Of a DNA stretch of 64,000 nt, positions 59,626-64,000 are shown one piece after another. The DNA comes from Armatimonadota bacterium (GTDB lineage: Bacteria; Armatimonadota; Fimbriimonadia; Fimbriimonadales; Fimbriimonadaceae): contig WGMG01000006.1 in NCBI GenBank assembly GCA_016125185.1, forward strand, positions 1,178,001-1,242,000, read 5' to 3'. The notes below the pieces were generated by a model that saw only the letters and a program-made list of their open reading frames with translations, was not told where the DNA came from and made no database searches. Each line of letters begins with the position of its first letter. Position 1 is the stretch's first letter. The translations under genes and the position numbers were made by a program.

Positions 59626-60537
59626 CTAAAACGCGCCAGGCGGAACCACTACAATCCCCGGCCCCGGCTCCACGTACGTGGTCAACAAAAACCCGCCTGC
59701 CTTCACGCTCGTCGCCACAAAACTCTCGCGGTACGTTCCATCTTCCGACACCTTAGGAATAATCGTCCTCGCCTCCTTCCCGCCCATATCCAGCGTCCCC
59801 GGCGTCAGATTTTCGACCCGCAAAAACGGCAGCGTCGCCTCCGTCAATCCCTTCAACCCGGAAACTTTCACCGTCACCGTTGTCTTTTCGCCTTCCTTCA
59901 GGTTCGCCTTATCCGACGACAAGTCGACCGAAATCGCCCGTGGCTCCGCCTTCATCGTCGCCTCTCCCTGTCGCAGCGACATCGCGACCGAACCCGGCTT
60001 CGTATCATAAGGGACGTAGAACACGGCCGAGCGCATCGATTCGGCCAGGATCGAGAACGACGTGTCACCGTTCCGAAGCTGCGTCTTCGTGGGATCGCCG
60101 CCAAACGGCCCCCAAACAACCGCCGGACGCCCGATCTGCATAAAACTGGGAAACGTATAGGCATCCAAACCGCCTGGATCAGGCGAAATCGGAATTCGCA
60201 TCGCCCCGATCTGGCGGCCATCCTTCGTCCGTACCACCAGCGGATATCCGTTCTTGGCGGTGGTCGGCACAATCCACTTCCGCCAAACCCCGGCCCGGTT
60301 TAGCCGCACGCCCGGCACGTCGTTCAAGTACGCCTCGACGCCCTCCATCTGCTTGCTGTCGCTGTCCACAAACACCGACCCTGTGATCGCATCGCCTGGC
60401 GAAATGTCGTTCGGGAGGTACACATTCACGCTCCCATAGGCGTTGGAGAACTTCGCGACCACGTATCCCCGATCCTTCGTCGAGTCATCTAGATACGCCG
60501 GTGCAGCAATGGCGATAGAAACAAGCGACGCAATCAT
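59626..60537 (-). CDS. Secreted protein of unknown function
   Basis: 303 residues from ATG 60537, chosen because it starts a signal peptide (MIASLVSIAIAAPA). The frame is open further upstream to 60792 but that part is compositionally unlike protein and contains a repeat. The mature protein is beta-rich, with DAITGSVFVDSDSKQMEGVEAYLND, WRKWIVPTTAKNGYPLVVRT and GEKTTVTVKVSGLKGL, resembling Ig-like or bacterial surface domains. The C-terminus ends in a hydrophobic Val/Pro stretch. No sorting tail is recognised. Confidence 0.75.
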   Translation of the reverse strand: MIASLVSIAIAAPAYLDDSTKDRGYVVAKFSNAYGSVNVYLPNDISPGDAITGSVFVDSDSKQMEGVEAYLNDVPGVRLNRAGVWRKWIVPTTAKNGYPLVVRTKDGRQIGAMRIPISPDPGGLDAYTFPSFMQIGRPAVVWGPFGGDPTKTQLRNGDTSFSILAESMRSAVFYVPYDTKPGSVAMSLRQGEATMKAEPRAISVDLSSDKANLKEGEKTTVTVKVSGLKGLTEATLPFLRVENLTPGTLDMGGKEARTIIPKVSEDGTYRESFVATSVKAGGFLLTTYVEPGPGIVVVPPGAF

Positions 60538-60596
60538 AACCCATCTCTCAGACGCACAATCCCCATAAAAAGTACGGTTTGCAAAGTGGACAACTT

Positions 60597-60620
60597 CCCT
60601 TCCTCCCTGGGGAGGAAGGG
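60597..60620. repeat. GC-rich hairpin in an intergenic repeat
   Basis: Perfect 10-bp stem CCCTTCCTCC/GGAGGAAGGG with loop CTGG, upstream of the secreted protein. Followed by GATGGAGGGG and, at 60674-60691, the string shared with 59506-59523. The 294-bp gap 60538-60831 contains no supported gene. Confidence 0.45.
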
Positions 60621-60831
60621 TGCAGGGATGGAGGGGACCAAAGGACTCCGACAAACGGTTCGCCAAAAGCCTATTGGGGGCTGTGAGCGTCGCGAAGTTC
60701 CCGCCGAGCAACGCGAGGAAAATGAACGAAGTGAATCGGGACCGCTCACAAAAAAAAGCTTGGACGGCTTCCCGCTTGGCTAATGAGATCAAAGACCCCC
60801 AATTCTATGCGATAACCAAATACACCAGGAC

Positions 60832-61905
60832 CTAAGCTCCTACCCCAAGGCCGCGCCCCATCAGCGCCGTCCGAGCCCGCTCAAAAGCCTCTTCCTCAAC
60901 CGCTCGCTCAAACGACCGGAAGCCCGCAAGTTCAAAACCATGCTTGTCCGCCAGTCGAATCGTCTCCTCGACCTGCTCGACCGACACGTCCTTGCCCAGC
61001 GTAAAGTTCTCGATCTTCCCTTCCAGCGCCAGCATCATCGTCTCGCTCATGCACGCATAAGCCGTCTTCGGCGGAAAACCGAAGCTCATTCCAAAATCTA
61101 CGTTGCCGGGCACCGCCACCACGCCGCCTTCGATCACCAGCACATCCGGCCGTTCCTTCGCCACCTTCACCGATACGTCTCTGGGCCGGGCCACGTCGCA
61201 AATGATCGCTCCCGGCTTCAAATGCTCAGGAAAGATCAAATCGGCTCCCGCTGATGTTACGGTGATCACCAAATCCGCCGCTTTGATCGAAGCCACGTCG
61301 ACCGACGCCTCTGCCCTCGCGCACTCGTCAGCCACCGCCTGAGTTCGCTCAGGATCGCGCCCGACCACTATCGACCGCGAAAAATGCGGCGAAAGCATCC
61401 GCGCGCACGTCCGACCAATCGAACCTGTCGCACCAACGACCGCCAGAACCGACGACTCTGGTCGAACCCCGATGATGTCGCAGGCCTTCAAAGCCCCCTG
61501 GATCGCCGTCGCGATCGTATAGCTGTTCCCCGTCGTAATCGCAATCGGCGAATTCTTCGCCACGGTGACGCCGCCGTCTCCCACCACGCTCGTGAACGCC
61601 CCGAGACCCATAATCTCGGCTCCCTCGGACTTCGCCAGTTCGGAACAATAGATCAGCTTCTCGTACACCGCATCCAGCGGCAACTTATGAAGCATCATGT
61701 CCGGTGTCAAAGGACAAATGATGAACAGCCCCTCCGTCTTCGCGCCCGTCTTGCTCTCGACGCCCTTCACGTACGAACCGATGAAAGGCTTCTTCCGACC
61801 GTAGAACTTCTCGATCAGCCAGTCGGGCATGTACTTGGCAATCGGGTACTTCCGCGCCGCGTCCTTGGGCTTGATAGGATGGATGACGAACGCAAATCGA
61901 TGCAC
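60832..61905 (-). CDS. Long-chain acyl-ACP reductase (AAR)-like NAD(P)H-dependent reductase
   Basis: 357 residues, GTG start with AGGA 8 nt upstream. The plan follows cyanobacterial aldehyde-forming acyl-ACP reductase: an N-terminal region with GAEIMGLGAFTSVVGDGG, TTGNSYTIATAIQGA, the Rossmann motif VVGATGSIGRTCARML, VVGRDPER, and the end block VIEGGVVAVPGNVDFGMSFGFPP, then ACMSETMMLALEG. A Cys-containing TxGN-TAY-type segment, where AAR forms its acyl-thioester, appears as TTGNSYT. The substrate is unproven. Third gene of the operon with RidA and a QDH-like gene; 19-nt gap upstream. Confidence 0.75.
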   Translation of the reverse strand: MHRFAFVIHPIKPKDAARKYPIAKYMPDWLIEKFYGRKKPFIGSYVKGVESKTGAKTEGLFIICPLTPDMMLHKLPLDAVYEKLIYCSELAKSEGAEIMGLGAFTSVVGDGGVTVAKNSPIAITTGNSYTIATAIQGALKACDIIGVRPESSVLAVVGATGSIGRTCARMLSPHFSRSIVVGRDPERTQAVADECARAEASVDVASIKAADLVITVTSAGADLIFPEHLKPGAIICDVARPRDVSVKVAKERPDVLVIEGGVVAVPGNVDFGMSFGFPPKTAYACMSETMMLALEGKIENFTLGKDVSVEQVEETIRLADKHGFELAGFRSFERAVEEEAFERARTALMGRGLGVGA

Positions 61906-61924
61906 AGGTGTTTCCTAAGTTACC

Positions 61925-62833
61925 TTACGCCTGACTCAGGTCGATCCGATTCGGCTTCCAGCCCAATTTCGCCAGAACTTCGAGGTATTCCTCCGGCTTG
62001 ATGTCCTCGGGCCGCCGCCCCAGGTGAGCGACAATCACGCCTTCCATCACGTTCGTCGCGAAAGTCTCGCCGTTGATCACCGGCGTCGTGGTGATCGCCG
62101 CCGCCACCTTCGCCTCCTGCAAAAACTTCAAATCCGCCTTGCGCAGGGTCTGCGTGATGATCGTCTTGCCTTCCAACTGGTCCGGCATAAACTTTCGGAT
62201 GTAGTGCCAGTCGCCGCAGATGATGTCGGCTTCCAAAAAGTACTTCGGATACTTTGGTGTGCGCGTCTCTTGCTTCTCGCCCGTCGGATAGAACCACTTA
62301 AACGGCAACTTTGTAATGATTGGCAGGAGCAATTTGCCGAGCGTCTTGACCCCACTGTACGTTCGAATTGGGATCGGCATCCCGATTCCGAACAAAAAGT
62401 CGCCGTAAACCACCGAAGCGCCGCTCTCGTGCAGAGCCTGCGCCATGCCAAATCGGTCCACCGCACTCACGAGCAGAACTTTCGACTTCGAAAAGTCGAT
62501 TTCCCCGCTCGCCTGAAGAGCCTTTATCGTCTCGCGCTCCAGCGTATGCTTCAAACCGCCACCATCTACCACCGGCGTCTTCTTCACGCCCTTCACCAGG
62601 TTCAAAATCTCACGAAAGGCGTACTTGCGGTCCTCGACCACCAGGTAGATATCTGCCCCTCCGACACCCAACGCATCCACCTTGCCGTCCAATTCCAGGA
62701 ACAACTCGCCAAAGCGCTTCATGTCGCCATCGGTTCCGCGGCGCTCCAACTGATACGTATCGCCGAGCAGTTCGACGGTCTCTTTCTTGTCCCGCTTGCT
62801 CGTTCCCAAACTGACGGATACGACGGTTTTCAT
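61925..62833 (-). CDS. Conserved protein of the type annotated quinate 5-dehydrogenase
   Basis: 302 residues. The sequence style (VVSVSLGTSKRDKKETVELLGD, RRGTDGDMKRFGELFLELDGKVDALGVGGADIYLV, VLLVSAVDRFGMAQAL, ITTTPVINGETFATNVMEGVIVA) is that of a family that I recall from Deinococcus-Thermus genomes under the name quinate 5-dehydrogenase. I see no convincing classical Rossmann GxGxxG, so the name may be wrong for these. ATG follows the RidA TAA at once. Paired with the AAR-like gene, it may belong to a lipid or quinate-type pathway not yet assigned (inference). Confidence 0.6.
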   Translation of the reverse strand: MKTVVSVSLGTSKRDKKETVELLGDTYQLERRGTDGDMKRFGELFLELDGKVDALGVGGADIYLVVEDRKYAFREILNLVKGVKKTPVVDGGGLKHTLERETIKALQASGEIDFSKSKVLLVSAVDRFGMAQALHESGASVVYGDFLFGIGMPIPIRTYSGVKTLGKLLLPIITKLPFKWFYPTGEKQETRTPKYPKYFLEADIICGDWHYIRKFMPDQLEGKTIITQTLRKADLKFLQEAKVAAAITTTPVINGETFATNVMEGVIVAHLGRRPEDIKPEEYLEVLAKLGWKPNRIDLSQA

Positions 62834-63214
62834 TTAGAAGACCGCGATCGCTTCAATTTCGACGTCGACGCCCCGAGGCAGACCCGCAACTGCAACTGTC
62901 GATCGGGCCGGAGGCACCGATCCCATCGCCGAGCCGTAAATTTCGTTCACCGTCGCAAAATGGTCCATCGATGAAAGGAAAATCGTCGTCTTCACAATGT
63001 TGGAGAAGTCGAGTCCCGCCGCCTTCAGAACCGCACCCATATTTTCGATGACCTGCGTTGCTTGGGCTCGCACGTCGCCGTCCACCAAGGTTCCGTCGGC
63101 TCGAAGCGGAATCTGCCCGCTCATAAAGTACAAGCTTCCCGAGGCCTTCATCGCCTGGCTGTATGGGCCGATCGCGGCCGGGGCATCGGAAGTTGAAACG
63201 ACTTCTCTGGTCAT
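62834..63214 (-). CDS. ridA: RidA family reactive-intermediate deaminase
   Basis: 126 residues from ATG 63214. RidA hydrolyses enamine/imine intermediates to keto acids, limiting damage to PLP enzymes. APAAIGPYSQAMKASGSLYFMSGQIPL at the start, the YGSAMGSVPPARSTVAVAGLPRGVDVEIEAIA end with the conserved Arg that binds the carboxylate, and the trimer-forming length are all standard. A TATCCT box 7 nt upstream suggests a leaderless transcript. First gene of the RidA / QDH-like / AAR-like operon. Confidence 0.93.
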   Translation of the reverse strand: MTREVVSTSDAPAAIGPYSQAMKASGSLYFMSGQIPLRADGTLVDGDVRAQATQVIENMGAVLKAAGLDFSNIVKTTIFLSSMDHFATVNEIYGSAMGSVPPARSTVAVAGLPRGVDVEIEAIAVF

Positions 63215-63255
63215 AGCCAAAAGGATACCTACGTACTCCCCAATCGCCGCAAAAG

Positions 63256-63280
63256 AAAAAGGGACGCCGTTTGGCGTCCC
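63256..63280 (-). terminator. Intrinsic terminator of the flgE transcript
   Basis: Perfect 8-bp stem GGGACGCC/GGCGTCCC with a 4-nt loop, then TTTTTC on the minus strand, 43 nt past the flgE stop. The ridA transcription start lies just beyond. Confidence 0.92.
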
Positions 63281-63322
63281 GGTTATCTCCCTCGTTAGAC
63301 AAAGACCAAAGGGATAGCGTGA

Positions 63323-64000
63323 TTATCGTTTCATGTTGATGAGGTCTTGCAGCAGTTCGTCGACCGTGGTAACAACCTTGGTGTTCGCCTGGAAGCCTCG
63401 CTGAGTGACGATAAGATCGGTGAATTCGCTCGAAATGTCGACGTTGGACTGCTCCAAGAACCCGGCGCTGATCGTGCCGCGACCATCGGTTCGAGGCGTT
63501 CCAACCAGCGGACGGCCACTGTTGTCAGACTCCAGAAGCAGGTTGTTGCCGCTTCGCTCCAAACCTTCTGGGTTGCTGAACGATGCCAATGCAACCTGAG
63601 CGATCGGTCGAGTAAAGCCGTTCGTAAAGATGCCCGTCACGACGCCGTCTTGCGAGATCGAAAACGACTCCAAAGCGCCCGGTGCAAAGCCGTCCTGGTC
63701 TGTAGCCGTCACCTGCGACGTTCCGTTCAACTGAGAAATCTTGCTGAAGTTCATGTCGACGCTGAACTGGGCAAATGACTGGCTTGCCGTGGGAGTGAGC
63801 GTGATCTGATTAAACGTTCCCGAAGCAAGATTAGAAACTTGGGCACCGCTGCTATCGAAGAACATCGGTTCATTTGTCCCGGTGCTACTGCTGCCGACCA
63901 AGGTACCCGTGCCTGGAGTGCCTTCCCAAGCCTCCCAGTCCCAACTGGAAGTCGCACTGGCCGGGCCGCCTGCAGCTGGAGGAACACTGTGGTTCTTCAT
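63323..64000 (-). CDS. flgE: Flagellar hook protein FlgE, C-terminal part
   Basis: 225 residues; the frame enters from beyond the right edge, and the ATG at the very edge is probably internal. The hook D1-side sequence VDMNFSKISQLNGTSQVTATDQDGFAPGALESFSISQDGVVTGIFTNG is diagnostic of the FlgE/FlgF/FlgG group. The Flg_bbr C-terminal helix LEQSNVDISSEFTDLIVTQRGFQANTKVVTTVDELLQDLINMKR closes it. The Ser/Gly/Thr-rich part before it belongs to a variable outer hook domain, which points to FlgE rather than FlgG. Indicates a flagellum. Downstream is a terminator, so this is the last gene of its operon. Confidence 0.9.
   Translation of the reverse strand: MKNHSVPPAAGGPASATSSWDWEAWEGTPGTGTLVGSSSTGTNEPMFFDSSGAQVSNLASGTFNQITLTPTASQSFAQFSVDMNFSKISQLNGTSQVTATDQDGFAPGALESFSISQDGVVTGIFTNGFTRPIAQVALASFSNPEGLERSGNNLLLESDNSGRPLVGTPRTDGRGTISAGFLEQSNVDISSEFTDLIVTQRGFQANTKVVTTVDELLQDLINMKR

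Noticed and set aside
1-64000. CRISPR array, insertion sequence, prophage or integrase
   Set aside because: No regularly spaced repeats, transposase or phage genes were found. Repeats are short and intergenic.

Overview
The window is a gene-dense stretch of bacterial chromosome, mostly moderately high in GC, with no sign of phage, transposase, CRISPR or tRNA. Three traits together suggest the Fimbriimonadia branch of Armatimonadota: PEP-CTERM surface proteins, DUF1559/H-X9-DG-like pseudopilins with the signature [20 protein letters not shown], and an LPS-type envelope (kdsB, Wzm/Wzt-like exporter, T2SS secretin). The assignment is an inference from protein style, not a database match. The cell is a diderm with flagella (flgE fragment at the right edge).

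Layout. 1-1.4 kb: three small membrane/zinc-ribbon genes. 1.5-13.1 kb: a dispersed translation cluster on the minus strand (rpsL-rpsG-fusA, tuf, rpsJ). It is interrupted by ahcY with its SAH riboswitch, a PEP-CTERM gene, a GyrI-like gene, three tandem RraB-family genes, and a forward pair (PhyH-type oxygenase, VOC-GNAT fusion). 13.3-17.8 kb: secreted proteins (fasciclin, PEP-CTERM, RCC1), an unknown 366-residue protein and a histidine phosphatase. 18.0-30.5 kb: a contiguous type II secretion operon gspE-F-G-H-I-J-K-L-M, two related GspC/PilP-like adaptors, gspD, then an LTXXQ periplasmic protein. 31.3-33.9 kb: ffh-rpsP-khpA-rimM. 34-41 kb: GT4 glycosyltransferase, feoAB, an ATGA-coupled WecG/PduO/LolA-like operon, and a pseudopilin. 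41-46 kb: sdhB, rel, kdsB, lipoprotein, greA. 46-49.7 kb: GT2, the Wzm/Wzt-like exporter and a ribokinase. 49.7-55.9 kb: phoU, an Opp/Dpp ATPase, nadK, a TPR protein and purL. 56-64 kb: lipoprotein, lemA, two tandem paralogous pseudopilins, a secreted protein, then a RidA / quinate-dehydrogenase-like / acyl-ACP-reductase-like operon, and flgE.

Regulation visible in the sequence. An SAH riboswitch overlaps a terminator in front of ahcY. At least eight genes have a -10 box 6-13 nt before the start codon, which implies leaderless or nearly leaderless mRNAs. greA and a GT2 gene share a symmetric -10 element. A 35-bp palindrome of TTAAC half-sites precedes one pseudopilin, and 7-4-7 direct repeats resembling Pho boxes precede a PEP-CTERM gene. 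Many strong intrinsic terminators mark transcript ends.

Most worth following up: the RidA/QDH-like/AAR-like operon, the leaderless promoter class, the twin GspC-like adaptors, the RraB triplet and the palindrome-controlled pseudopilin pair.
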